From Pelomonas sp. SE-A7 (GTDB taxonomy: Bacteria > Pseudomonadota > Gammaproteobacteria > Burkholderiales > Burkholderiaceae_C), in assembly GCF_030345705.1 (NCBI RefSeq), contig NZ_JAUASW010000002.1:434001-498000 (forward strand): a DNA stretch of 64,000 nucleotides, read 5' to 3'. Both the position numbers and the translations under genes were made by a program. The notes under the pieces were generated by a model. That model had not been told where the DNA came from, searched no databases, and was given only the letters and a program-made list of their open reading frames with translations. Below are positions 16,342 to 24,799 of this stretch, piece after piece. The number at the start of each line of letters is the position of its first letter. The stretch's first letter is position 1.

Positions 16342-17865
16342 TCAGCGGGCGCCGATGCGGCAGCCATTGTCCCGGGCCGCATGGGCGCAGGCGAAGGAAA
16401 GGTCGGCGCCGAACTGCGCATGGATTCGGTAGAGGGGCTCGCCCCTGGCGACCGCATCCCCCTGCTTCTTCAGCAGCAGGATGCCGGCGCCCGGCACCTG
16501 GGGCGCACCGGCCAACCGGGCGATGCGGGCGATGCGCAGATTGTCCAGCTCGCACAACAGGCCGTCCTGCGCGGCCAGCACCTCGTGGGTGAGGCTGCCC
16601 AGAGGCAGGGCCTCGGCGCGCCGACCCTGGGCATCGATGATGGCATTCATCTGCGCCAGGGCCCTGCCCGAGTCGAGGATGCCGCGCGCAATCTCGTAGC
16701 CCTGGCCACCCCGCACCGCCGGATCGAACTCGATCATGCGGGCGGCCAGCTGGAGCGACTTCTCGCGCAGGTCCTGCGGTGCGGCCGGATCGCCTTGCAG
16801 CACGGCCATCACATCGCGCGCCTCCAGCACCGGACCGATGCCGGCGCCTATGGGCTGGCGGCCGTCGGTCAGCAGAACGTCCAGCTGCAAGCCCAGGTGG
16901 CCGGCCACGAACTCGAACAATTTCTTGAGACGCTGAGCCTCGCCGGTGGAACGCACCTTGGCCGTCGACCCGACCGGAATGTCCAGCACCAGATGGGTCG
17001 AACCGGCCGCAATCTTCTTGGACAGGATGGACGCCACCATCTGGCCGGGCGAGTCGATCGACAGCGGCCGCTCGACCGAGATCAGGATGTCGTCTGCCGG
17101 CGAGAGCTCGGCCGTGCCGCCCCAGGCGAGACAGGCGCGAGTCTTGCGCACGATCTCCACCATGGTCTCGAAACTCAGGTCGACGCGCGCCAGCTGCTCC
17201 ATGGTGTCGGCCGTGCCGGCCGGCGAAGTGATGGCCCGGGAACTGGTCTTGGGGCAAAGCAAGCCATGCGCCGCCACGATGGGCACGACCAGCATCGACG
17301 TGCGGTTGCCCGGGATGCCACCGATGCAATGCTTGTCCACCACCAGCTCGGCACCGACCTGGCGTTGCCAGTCGAGGCGGCGGCCGACGGCGATCATGGC
17401 CTCGGTCAGGTGCAGCACCTCCTCGCGATCGAGCTCGTACTGGTTGGTGGCGACCACGAAGGCCGCCAGCTCGATCTTGGAATAGCGGGCCGAGGCCACG
17501 TCGCGGATGATGGCCGCCAGCTCCTCCTTGCCCAGCCGCTCGCCATTGATCTTGCGGTGCAGCGCCGCGATCGAACCCGGCGGCTCGGCATGCGCGATGC
17601 TGGCCGGATGTCCCTCCTGCACACCCAACCGCGCAAAGCCGTCCTCGCTCAGGCCCAGCTCGCAATTGCTGACGATGCGTTCGTCGTCGACGACGTTGAG
17701 CACGGCCAGGATGGTCTGGCCTTTGGCATGGATCTCGACCTTGGACAGGGCCTGGAAGCCGGCGGCCCGTGCAACCGGGCAGTCGCGGTGCAGGTAGGCC
17801 ACGTTCTCGCGCCAGGTGTCGATGCCGACCCGGCGGATCTGCAGGGTCTGGGCCGCCGCATTCAT
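16342..17865 (-). CDS. Putative thymidine phosphorylase / AMP phosphorylase family
   Basis: This 507-residue protein belongs to the long thymidine/AMP phosphorylase family. It has an N-terminal extension of about 85 residues, as in archaeal AMP phosphorylases, before the pyrimidine-nucleoside-phosphorylase fold. The phosphate-binding segment is DKHCIGGIPGNRTSMLVVP, and ITSPAGTADTMEQLARVDLS and DGRQPIGAGIGP follow. Members cleave nucleosides or nucleoside monophosphates with phosphate; AMP phosphorylase yields ribose 1,5-bisphosphate. Its ATG overlaps the plsC stop by 4 bp and its stop is 1 bp before the PRPP-synthetase paralogue. It is probably cytosolic. The choice between nucleoside and nucleotide substrate cannot be made from sequence alone. 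Confidence 0.88.
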   Translation of the reverse strand: MNAAAQTLQIRRVGIDTWRENVAYLHRDCPVARAAGFQALSKVEIHAKGQTILAVLNVVDDERIVSNCELGLSEDGFARLGVQEGHPASIAHAEPPGSIAALHRKINGERLGKEELAAIIRDVASARYSKIELAAFVVATNQYELDREEVLHLTEAMIAVGRRLDWQRQVGAELVVDKHCIGGIPGNRTSMLVVPIVAAHGLLCPKTSSRAITSPAGTADTMEQLARVDLSFETMVEIVRKTRACLAWGGTAELSPADDILISVERPLSIDSPGQMVASILSKKIAAGSTHLVLDIPVGSTAKVRSTGEAQRLKKLFEFVAGHLGLQLDVLLTDGRQPIGAGIGPVLEARDVMAVLQGDPAAPQDLREKSLQLAARMIEFDPAVRGGQGYEIARGILDSGRALAQMNAIIDAQGRRAEALPLGSLTHEVLAAQDGLLCELDNLRIARIARLAGAPQVPGAGILLLKKQGDAVARGEPLYRIHAQFGADLSFACAHAARDNGCRIGAR

Positions 17866-18587
17866 CGTGCCAGTTCCTCGGCGATCAGCTCGCGCACATG
17901 TTCGGACAGGGCCCGGCGGTCGGCATGGGCCGATTCCATGGGCAGCAGGATGCGCAGCTCGCAGCCCAGGCCGCGGGCGCTGACTATGGACCAGACGCTC
18001 TGCAACAGGGTCATGTCGCCAATGAAGCGGGCCGAGGTGCTGAAGCGCTGGCCCGGCTCGTGCCAGCGCAGCATCATCGGCTGGATGGGTGTCTCGGTCG
18101 CGATGGCGGCCTGCAGCAGATTGGCGTGGAAGGGCAGCAGCTCCGGCCCCGGCCCGGTCGTGCCTTCCGGGAACACGGCCACGGTGTCGCCGTTCTTCAG
18201 CGCCTCGGCCGTCTGGTGCACCACGCGCAGGGCATCGCGCTTGCTGCTTCGTTCGATGAACAGCGTGCCTGCCGCCTCCACCAGGGCGCCGACCAGGGGC
18301 CAGTGCTTGATGCCGGCCTTGGCCACGAAGCGCGCCTCGGGCATCACCGCATGCACCGCGGCGATGTCCAGCCAGGACACGTGGTTGGCCAGCAGCAGCT
18401 TGGCGCCGGGCCGCGGCAGGCCGCTGCATTTGAGCTCGACGCCCAGCAGCACCAGGGTCCGCGACGACCAGGCCTGGATGGCCGCCAGCCGGCCGGCCCG
18501 GTCCAGGCTGCCGAAGCGCACGTGGATGGTCCAGAGCCCCCCCGCCACATGGACCAGCAGCCTCAGCAGACGCCAGATCGCCCGCAT
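17862..18587 (-). CDS. plsC: 1-acyl-sn-glycerol-3-phosphate acyltransferase (PlsC family)
   Basis: The 241-residue inner-membrane enzyme should transfer an acyl chain to lysophosphatidic acid or a related lysolipid. It has an N-terminal hydrophobic helix and the catalytic HX4D motif in NHVSWLD (His69, Asp74). The substrate-binding motif FPEGTTG lies near residue 140. The start at 18587 was chosen because it lies 5 bp after the pyrX stop and opens with MRAIWRLLRLLVHV; upstream codons overlap pyrX. It overlaps the phosphorylase ATG by 4 bp. Its presence inside a pyrimidine operon is common in betaproteobacteria and has no clear functional reason. Confidence 0.92.
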   Translation of the reverse strand: MRAIWRLLRLLVHVAGGLWTIHVRFGSLDRAGRLAAIQAWSSRTLVLLGVELKCSGLPRPGAKLLLANHVSWLDIAAVHAVMPEARFVAKAGIKHWPLVGALVEAAGTLFIERSSKRDALRVVHQTAEALKNGDTVAVFPEGTTGPGPELLPFHANLLQAAIATETPIQPMMLRWHEPGQRFSTSARFIGDMTLLQSVWSIVSARGLGCELRILLPMESAHADRRALSEHVRELIAEELAR

Positions 18588-18592
18588 GCGGT

Positions 18593-19906
18593 TCAGGCCT
18601 CGACGACGGGTTCGTGGGCCAGGTGGCCGGCCACCAGGGTGTAGCGCACCTGGGCCGGCAGCTCGAAGCCGGTGATGGCATAGGCGAACGGCGTGTGCTT
18701 GCCCTGGCTCAGCAGCCGCTCGGGCGTGACCGCCCACGAGGCCTCAGGATCGAACACGCAGATGTCGGCCACGCCGCCTTCGACCAGGCGGCCGGCGCTG
18801 TCGGCCAGCGAGCCCAGCGAAGCGCCCAGCACCTTGACCGGTGCGGCCGTGATCACCGACAGCGACTTGGCCAGCGTGAGGCCTTCGTCCTTGCCCCAGC
18901 GCAGCGCCAGGCTCAGGAGCAGCTCCAGGCCGGTGGCGCCGGGCGTGGCCTCGGCGAACGGCAGGTGCTTCTCGTCGGAAGTGACCGGGTTGTGGTCGCT
19001 GACCAGCGCATCCAGCGTGCCGTCGGCCAGGCCGGCGCGCAGCGCGGCGCGGTCGCGGCCCTGGCGCAGGGGCGGGCTGACCCGGAAGGCCGGGTCGAAG
19101 TAGCCAATGTCCACGTCGCTGAGGTGCAGGGAGTTGACCGACACGTCGGCCGTTACCGGCAAGCCCTCGAACTTGGCCGCCCGCACCAGCTCGACGCCGG
19201 CGCTGCTGGAGATGCGGCACAGGTGGACCCGCGCACCGGTGGCCCGCATCAGCTCGAAGATGGTGTGCAGGGCCACGGTCTCGGCCGTCACCGGCACGCC
19301 GGACAGGCCCAGGCGCGTGGCCACCGGGCCGCTGGCGGCCACGCCGCCCGACAGCCAGGGGTCCAGCGGATGCAGCCAGACCGAATAGCCGTAGGTGGCG
19401 GCGTACTGCAGGGCGCGCAGCAGGAACTGGGTGTTGCGGATCGGCCGCTCGGCCTGCGAGAAGCCCACGCAGCCGGCCTCGGTCAGCTCGGCCATCTCGG
19501 TCAGCTGCTCGCCGTCCAGGTTGCGGGTCAGAGCGCCCAGCGGGAACAGCCGGCAGCGGCTCAGCTTGCGGGCACGCAGCTTGAGCATCTCCACCAGGCC
19601 GGGCTCGTCCAGCGCCGGGTCGGTATCGGGCGGGCAGACAAGGCTGGTCACGCCACCGGCCGCGGCCGCGGCCAGTTCGCTTTCCAGCATGCCCTCGTGC
19701 TCGTAGCCCGGCTCGCGCAGCCGCGCTGCCAGGTCCACCAGGCCGGGAGCGACCACGAGGCCGTCGGCGGCGATGACGCGCTCGGCCTCGAAGTCCTTGA
19801 CCTCGCCCAGGCCGACGATGCGGCCGGCCGCGATGGCCAGGTCGCCGACCTGGTCCAGGCCCGAGGCCGGGTCGACCAAACGACCGTTCTTGATGAGGAT
19901 CTTCAT
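18593..19906 (-). CDS. pyrX: Non-catalytic dihydroorotase homologue (PyrX / PyrC')
   Basis: The 437-residue product is a full-length dihydroorotase-fold protein, but the metal-binding DxHxH motif reads DLAARLREPG at residues 58-67. Both histidines are gone (Ala60, Arg62), so it cannot hydrolyse dihydroorotate. In Pseudomonas and relatives such a protein (PyrC') is an obligatory structural partner of aspartate transcarbamoylase, forming a dodecameric complex. The operon arrangement agrees: its ATG overlaps the pyrB stop by 4 bp. Other conserved parts are ITAAPVKVLG near residue 345 and the C-terminal TPFAYAITGFELPAQVRYTL. An active PyrC must be encoded elsewhere. Confidence 0.92.
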   Translation of the reverse strand: MKILIKNGRLVDPASGLDQVGDLAIAAGRIVGLGEVKDFEAERVIAADGLVVAPGLVDLAARLREPGYEHEGMLESELAAAAAGGVTSLVCPPDTDPALDEPGLVEMLKLRARKLSRCRLFPLGALTRNLDGEQLTEMAELTEAGCVGFSQAERPIRNTQFLLRALQYAATYGYSVWLHPLDPWLSGGVAASGPVATRLGLSGVPVTAETVALHTIFELMRATGARVHLCRISSSAGVELVRAAKFEGLPVTADVSVNSLHLSDVDIGYFDPAFRVSPPLRQGRDRAALRAGLADGTLDALVSDHNPVTSDEKHLPFAEATPGATGLELLLSLALRWGKDEGLTLAKSLSVITAAPVKVLGASLGSLADSAGRLVEGGVADICVFDPEASWAVTPERLLSQGKHTPFAYAITGFELPAQVRYTLVAGHLAHEPVVEA

Positions 19907-20865
19907 GCTTCGTTCCCTGCCAGGATGGACATCACCGCCATGCGCACGGCGATCCCGAAGGTCACCTGCGGCAGGATCACGCTCTGCGAACCATCGGCCA
20001 CCTGCGAGTCGATCTCGACGCCGCGGTTGATCGGCCCCGGGTGCATCACGATGGCGTCCGGCTTGGCCAGGGCCAGCTTCTCCGGCGTGAGGCCGAAGTT
20101 CTTGAAGAACTCGCCGGCGCTGGGCAGCATGGCGCCGTTCATGCGCTCGTTCTGCAGCCGCAGCATGATGATCACGTCGGCGTCCTTCACGCCCTCGGCC
20201 ATGTCGTGGCAGACGCGCACGCCCATGTCCTTGAGGTCGCCCGGCACCAGGGTCTTGGGACCGACAGCGCGGATCTCGGGCACGCCCAGGATGCTCAGCG
20301 CATGGATGTCGGAACGGGCCACGCGCGAGTGCACGATGTCGCCGACGATGGCCACGGTCAGATTGGTGAAGTCCTTCTTGAAGTGCCGGATCGTGTACAT
20401 GTCCAGCAGGCCCTGCGTCGGATGCGCATGGCGCCCGTCGCCGGCATTGACCACGTGCACATGCGGTGCGCAATGCTGGGCGATCAGGTAGGGCGCGCCG
20501 CTCTCGCTGTGTCGCACCACGAACATGTCGGCATGCATGGCCGAGAGGTTGGCCACGGTGTCGAGCAGGGTCTCGCCCTTGGCGGTGCTGGACCTGGCGA
20601 TGTCCAGATTGATCACGTCGGCCGAGAGGCGCTTGGCCGCGATCTCGAAGGTGGTGCGGGTGCGGGTGCTGTTCTCGAAGAACAGGTTGAACACCGACTT
20701 GCCGCGCAGCAGCGGCACCTTCTTGACGTCGCGGTCGTTGACCGAGAGAAAGGTGCCGGCCGTGTCCAGGATCTGGTGGATCACCGCCGCCGGCAGGCCC
20801 TCGGTGGACAGCAGGTGGATCAGCTCGCCATGCTTGTTGAGCTGCGGATTTCTTTTACTCAGCAC
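19903..20865 (-). CDS. pyrB: Aspartate carbamoyltransferase catalytic chain
   Basis: This enzyme makes carbamoyl-aspartate from carbamoyl phosphate and aspartate, the committed step of pyrimidine synthesis. The 320-residue product contains the carbamoyl-phosphate loop STRTR (residues 66-70), SSTAKGETLLDTVANLSAM, HPTQGLLDMYTI and the aspartate-binding segment VMHPGPINRGVEID. Length is typical. It overlaps pyrR by 11 bp and pyrX by 4 bp. No pyrI regulatory-chain gene is present, as expected for the PyrB-PyrX class. Confidence 0.97.
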   Translation of the reverse strand: MLSKRNPQLNKHGELIHLLSTEGLPAAVIHQILDTAGTFLSVNDRDVKKVPLLRGKSVFNLFFENSTRTRTTFEIAAKRLSADVINLDIARSSTAKGETLLDTVANLSAMHADMFVVRHSESGAPYLIAQHCAPHVHVVNAGDGRHAHPTQGLLDMYTIRHFKKDFTNLTVAIVGDIVHSRVARSDIHALSILGVPEIRAVGPKTLVPGDLKDMGVRVCHDMAEGVKDADVIIMLRLQNERMNGAMLPSAGEFFKNFGLTPEKLALAKPDAIVMHPGPINRGVEIDSQVADGSQSVILPQVTFGIAVRMAVMSILAGNEA

Positions 20866-21367
20866 CAGAGCCTCCCTCGGTGATGTCGAACGTGAAGGCG
20901 CCGTCGGCGGTCTTGGCCAGGCGCAGGCGCTGGGCCGATGCCAGGGTCACGCGGGCGGCCGAGAAGGCCGGCTCTATGGGCAGCTGGCGGCCGCCGCGGT
21001 CCACCAGCACGGCCAGGCCCACGCTGGCCGGACGGCCGAAATCGAACAGCTCGTTGATCACGGCCCGCGTCGTGCGGCCGGTGTAGAGCACGTCGTCGAC
21101 CAGCAGGATGTGGCGGCCATCGACCTCGAAGGGCAGGCGCGTGTGGTCGGCGCTCGCGCTCATGCCCTTGGTGCCGAAATCGTCACGGTGCAGCGAGCTG
21201 GAAATCACGCCCGAGTCGCTCAAGTTGAGATCGGCAGCCAAGCGCTCGGCCAGCCAGGCGCCGCCGGACCAGATGCCCACCAGGGCAGTGTCCGGTTGAA
21301 GCAGCTTCTGCACGCCCTTCTTTAGGTCGGCGTAGAGCGCTTCGGCATCAAGAAGCAGGGTGGTCAT
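20855..21367 (-). CDS. pyrR: PyrR bifunctional pyrimidine regulator / uracil phosphoribosyltransferase
   Basis: The 170-residue product is a PyrR-type phosphoribosyltransferase. Its PRPP loop is LLVDDVLYTGRTTRAV near residue 95, followed by ELFDFGRPASVGLAVLVDRG and the RQLPIEP motif of the family. In Bacillus PyrR binds attenuator RNA in response to UMP. In Gram-negatives its regulatory role is less certain and weak uracil phosphoribosyltransferase activity is the safer expectation. I see no attenuator hairpin because there is no leader: its ATG overlaps the ruvX stop by 1 bp and its end overlaps pyrB by 11 bp. Confidence 0.92.
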   Translation of the reverse strand: MTTLLLDAEALYADLKKGVQKLLQPDTALVGIWSGGAWLAERLAADLNLSDSGVISSSLHRDDFGTKGMSASADHTRLPFEVDGRHILLVDDVLYTGRTTRAVINELFDFGRPASVGLAVLVDRGGRQLPIEPAFSAARVTLASAQRLRLAKTADGAFTFDITEGGSGAE

Positions 21368-21780
21368 CAGGGATGCTCTCTCAGGAATTGTTCGAGGATC
21401 AGGGCCGCGGCGGCCGAGTCGAGGTCGCTCGCACCCTGGGATTCGGCCTCGACGCTGGTATAGCGCTCGTCCACCTCGTAGACCGCCAGGCGGAAGCGGC
21501 CCTTGAGCTGGCGGCCGAAACGGCGCGCCCGCTGGGTGATCTCATGCTCGGCGCCATCGGGGTGGAAGGGTACGCCTATCACCAGGGCATCGGGCTGCCA
21601 TTCGCGGATCAGTTTCTCGATCGCGACGAAGCGGGCATCGCCCTCGACATGGATGCTCTTGAGCGGCTGGGCACCCCCGCTGAAGCGGCTGCCCGTGGCC
21701 ACGCCGACACGCTTGATGCCGAAATCGAAAGCCAGCAGGGAATTGGGGGTCGACGGGGCCATGGCGGAGCTAGAGCTCAT
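21367..21780 (-). CDS. ruvX: Putative Holliday junction resolvase / pre-16S rRNA nuclease YqgF (RuvX)
   Basis: The 137-residue product has the RNase H-like YqgF fold. The catalytic Asp lies in LLAFDFGIKRVGVATG near residue 19, LVIGVPFHPDGAEHEIT in the middle, VYEVDERYTSVEAES with the second acidic residues near 103-113, and SAAAALILEQFL at the end. YqgF is required for 16S rRNA 5'-end maturation in E. coli and is annotated RuvX from structural similarity to resolvases. It overlaps yqgE by 4 bp upstream and pyrR by 1 bp. yqgE-yqgF pairs are widely conserved. Confidence 0.94.
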   Translation of the reverse strand: MSSSSAMAPSTPNSLLAFDFGIKRVGVATGSRFSGGAQPLKSIHVEGDARFVAIEKLIREWQPDALVIGVPFHPDGAEHEITQRARRFGRQLKGRFRLAVYEVDERYTSVEAESQGASDLDSAAAALILEQFLREHP

Positions 21781-22355
21781 GCGTGCCCCGCCTCCTGGCT
21801 CAGCATGCGCGGGTCAATGCCCAGCAGGCCCAGGGCGCGCTCGTAGCGCTCCTCGATGGGCGTGTCGAAGATGATCTCGGGCGTGGCATCGACAGTGAGC
21901 CAGCCGTTGCGGCCGAGTTCCTCTTCCAGCTGGCCGGCGGCCCAGCCGCTGTAGCCCAGGGTGATCAGCAGCTTCTTGGGGCCGGCGCCGTTGGACAGCG
22001 CCTCCAGCACGTCGCGGCTGGTGGTCATCTCCAGGCCGCCGGGCACGGCCAGCGTGGCGTTGTAGTGGCCGCCCTCCTCGTCCAGCGGCTCATGCAGCAC
22101 GAAGCCGCGCTCGGTCTGCACCGGGCCGCCGTAGAACACCGGACGGGCCGCCAGCTCCTCGCGGTCGAGGCTCAGGTCCACCTTGGCGAACAGATGGCCC
22201 AGGGTCAGGGAGATAGGCTTGTTGATCACCAGGCCCAGGGCACCCTTCTCGTTGTGCTCGCAGAGATAGACCACGGTGCCGGCGAACGCATCGTCGGCCA
22301 TGCCGGGCATGGCGATCAGGAACTGGTTGGTGAGGTCTATGCGTTCTTGGGCCAT
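21777..22355 (-). CDS. yqgE: YqgE/AlgH family protein (UPF0301)
   Basis: The 192-residue cytosolic protein belongs to the YqgE/AlgH family (DUF179). Diagnostic stretches are LTNQFLIAMPGMADDAFAGT near the start, GALGLVINKP around residue 38, VFYGGPVQTERGFVLH, and LGYSGWAAGQLEEELGRNGW near residue 130. The function is unknown; AlgH was linked to alginate regulation in Pseudomonas. It is the first gene of an eight-gene overlapping operon that runs into pyrR, pyrB and pyrX. The divergent photolyase starts only 35 bp away, so the promoter of the whole operon must lie in that gap or inside the photolyase 5' end. Confidence 0.93.
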   Translation of the reverse strand: MAQERIDLTNQFLIAMPGMADDAFAGTVVYLCEHNEKGALGLVINKPISLTLGHLFAKVDLSLDREELAARPVFYGGPVQTERGFVLHEPLDEEGGHYNATLAVPGGLEMTTSRDVLEALSNGAGPKKLLITLGYSGWAAGQLEEELGRNGWLTVDATPEIIFDTPIEERYERALGLLGIDPRMLSQEAGHA

Positions 22356-22390
22356 GGGCCGGCATTTTATTCGTGCGCGACACTGGCCCC

Positions 22391-23845
22391 ATGGAAAAGC
22401 GATATTCCCGCGCCCTGGCCTGGTTCCGCCGCGACCTGCGGCTGGACGACCAGGCCGCGCTGTACCAGGCGCTGAAGTCGGCCGACCAGGTGTTCTGCGG
22501 CTTCATCCTGGACCGGGACATCCTCGACGCCCTGCCCCGCACCGACCGCCGCGTGGCCTTCATCCTGGAATCTCTGAAAGAGCTGGACCAGGCCCTGCGC
22601 CGCCACGGCGGCGGTCTGATCGTGCGCTACGGGGCCGCTGCCGATGAGATCCCCCGCCTGGCTGCCGAGCTGGGCGTGCAGGCCGTGTTCTGCAACCACG
22701 ACGACGAGCCGGCGGCGCTGGCCCGCGACACGCTGGTCGCCGAGCGACTGACCAGCTTCGGCACGCAGCTGTACAGCTACAAGGACCATGTGGTCTTCGA
22801 GCGCCGCGAAGTGATGACGGCCAGCGGCGGGCCCTATGGCGTGTTCACGCCCTACAAGAACGCCTGGCTGAGGAAGCTCGAGCCCTTCTACCTGAAGGCC
22901 TATCCGATCGAGCGCTATCTGGAGGCCCTGGCCGCCAGCTCGCTGGCCCAGGGCGTGCCTGGCCTGGAGGCGATCGGATTCGAACCCACGCCCCTGCCGG
23001 CCCATCTGGGCACCGGCATGAGCGGTGCGGCCAGCCTGCTGGACGATTTCCTGGACCGCATGGACCGCTACGACCAGGCCCGCGACTTTCCGGCGCTCAA
23101 GGGGCCCAGCTACCTCAGCGTGCACCTGCGCTTCGGCACGGTGTCGATACGCCGCCTGGCGCGGCTCGCCCATGAGCGCCTGCAGGCCGGCGACCGCGGC
23201 GCTGAAGTCTGGCTGTCGGAGCTGATCTGGCGCGACTTCTATCACCAGGTCATGCATCACCATCCGCATGCGATGACGGCTGCCTTCCGCCCGGAGTACG
23301 ACGCCATCCAGTGGGAACAGGGCGAGCACGCCGACCGCCTGTTCAATGCCTGGTGTGAAGGCGCGACCGGCTATCCGCTGGTCGATGCCGCCATGCGCCA
23401 GCTGAACCGGACTGGCTACATGCACAACCGGCTGCGCATGGTGACGGCCAGCTTTCTCTGCAAGGACCTGGGCCTGGACTGGCGCCGCGGCGAGGCCTAT
23501 TTCGCCCGGCAGCTGCTGGACTTCGACCTGGCCGCCAACAACGGCGGTTGGCAATGGGCCAGCAGCAGCGGCTGCGATGCCCAGCCCTATTTCCGCATCT
23601 TCAATCCACTCAGCCAGAGCGAGAAGTTCGATGCCGACGGCCGCTTCATCCGCCGCTACCTGCCGCAGCTCTCAGGGCTTTCCAACAAGGCGATCCATGC
23701 GCCCTGGCTGGCTTCGCCGCTGGAGCTGGAGGCAGCCGGCGTGCGACTGGGCGACAACTACCCAAGTCCCGTCGTCGACCACGCCCTGGCGCGCGAGCGC
23801 ACGCTGGCGCGCTATGCCGTGGTGAAAAGCCGGGCCCTGCCCTAG
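22391..23845 (+). CDS. phrB: Deoxyribodipyrimidine photo-lyase
   Basis: This class I photolyase repairs cyclobutane pyrimidine dimers using light, FADH- and an antenna cofactor. The 484-residue product has the N-terminal photolyase domain (ALAWFRRDLRLDDQAALYQA) and the FAD-binding domain, with LSELIWRDFYHQV near residue 280, TGYMHNRLRMVTASFL near residue 342 and DLAANNGGWQWASSSGCDAQ near residue 380. The trio of tryptophans that feeds electrons to FAD is compatible with the family pattern. The ATG at 22391 was preferred over an upstream one at 22373. Its TAG stop shares the palindrome CTAG with the stop of the convergent gene. Confidence 0.96.
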   Translation: MEKRYSRALAWFRRDLRLDDQAALYQALKSADQVFCGFILDRDILDALPRTDRRVAFILESLKELDQALRRHGGGLIVRYGAAADEIPRLAAELGVQAVFCNHDDEPAALARDTLVAERLTSFGTQLYSYKDHVVFERREVMTASGGPYGVFTPYKNAWLRKLEPFYLKAYPIERYLEALAASSLAQGVPGLEAIGFEPTPLPAHLGTGMSGAASLLDDFLDRMDRYDQARDFPALKGPSYLSVHLRFGTVSIRRLARLAHERLQAGDRGAEVWLSELIWRDFYHQVMHHHPHAMTAAFRPEYDAIQWEQGEHADRLFNAWCEGATGYPLVDAAMRQLNRTGYMHNRLRMVTASFLCKDLGLDWRRGEAYFARQLLDFDLAANNGGWQWASSSGCDAQPYFRIFNPLSQSEKFDADGRFIRRYLPQLSGLSNKAIHAPWLASPLELEAAGVRLGDNYPSPVVDHALARERTLARYAVVKSRALP

Positions 23846-24714
23846 GCCAGCTCTTCCTGCAGCGCGCCGAAGGCCGTGGCCTCGGCCAGCGTCAAGAGGC
23901 CGCGGGCCGAGACCGCGTCGGCCGGGAACAGGGCCATGCCCAGGCCCAGCGGCAGCTGGTAGCGGCGGCCGTCATGCTCGTAGGGCGCGGCCATCAGCTC
24001 GCCCAGCTGCAGGGCAAAGGCCGCGGCATGACCGGGGCCGTCGAGCCGTGTCAGGACCAGGGTAAAGCTGTTCTCGCCGCGCCGGGCCACGATGTCGGCA
24101 TCGCCGCTGACATGGCGCAGCCGCAGCGCGGCTTCGCGGATCAGGGACTCGGCCAGCACCTGCCCATGCAGGGCGACCAGCTTGTCCAGGCCTTCCATGC
24201 GCAGCACGTAGACCGCCAGGTCCTCGCCGTCGCGCTGGGCCTGGCGCACGCTCTGGTCCAGCCGCTCGAACAGGGCCGTGCCGTCGAAAAGGCCGGTCAG
24301 GCCGTCGCGCAGCAGGCTGCTGGGATGGCCTTCCGTGCCGCCCCCCATGTCCTGCTCGACCAGCTCGGCCAGGTCGTCGAACAAGGTCTCCAGGCCGCTG
24401 GCCTTGTCGTAGAAGGCGTCGGCACCCGCCTGCAGGCAGGCCTGGCGGTAAGCCTCCAGCGCCTGGCTGGTCAGCACGGCGATGCGGCCGCGGAAGCCGC
24501 TCTGGCGCAGCGCCCCCAGCACCTGCAGGCCCGAGCCGCTGGCCAGCGACAGGTCCAGCAGCACCAGGTCGGGATGGGTCCATTCGATCAGGGCCAGGGC
24601 CTGGGCCTCATGGGCGGCTTCGCCGACCACGCGCATGCCGCTCATGCTGTCCAGGCGGCGCACCAGCAGGCGGCGGATGGACGGTGAATCTTCGACCAGA
24701 AAGATGTTCATCAT
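23842..24714 (-). CDS. Response regulator with degenerate GGDEF domain
   Basis: The 290-residue product has an N-terminal receiver domain with phospho-acceptor Asp54 (VLLDLSLASG) and Lys104 in the usual position. A GGDEF-like domain follows from about residue 136 to 285 (RDGLTGLFDGTALFERLDQS at its start). The active-site signature reads GENSF at residues 213-217 in place of GGDEF, so diguanylate cyclase activity is not expected. The domain may bind a partner or nucleotide instead. AGGGAG upstream supports the first of two adjacent ATGs. It follows the kinase / NarL-type pair by 85 bp and may respond to the same kinase. Its stop shares CTAG with phrB. Confidence 0.82.
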   Translation of the reverse strand: MMNIFLVEDSPSIRRLLVRRLDSMSGMRVVGEAAHEAQALALIEWTHPDLVLLDLSLASGSGLQVLGALRQSGFRGRIAVLTSQALEAYRQACLQAGADAFYDKASGLETLFDDLAELVEQDMGGGTEGHPSSLLRDGLTGLFDGTALFERLDQSVRQAQRDGEDLAVYVLRMEGLDKLVALHGQVLAESLIREAALRLRHVSGDADIVARRGENSFTLVLTRLDGPGHAAAFALQLGELMAAPYEHDGRRYQLPLGLGMALFPADAVSARGLLTLAEATAFGALQEELA

Positions 24715-24799
24715 TGACTCCCTGTTTTGGAAGCCATGGTCCTCGCTGGTGCGGCCGGCCGACAGCGGGCGATGCCGCCAATTCGCGTAGGTGGATTGC

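Noticed and set aside
16342..18681. 779-codon version of the phosphorylase reaching into plsC
   Set aside because: The upstream part overlaps plsC in another frame and is Arg/Ala/Gly-rich; the ATG at 17865 overlaps the plsC stop as ATGA and fits the family length.
20866..21366. PyrR-binding attenuator upstream of pyrB
   Set aside because: pyrR overlaps pyrB by 11 bp, so no leader RNA or terminator hairpin exists between them.
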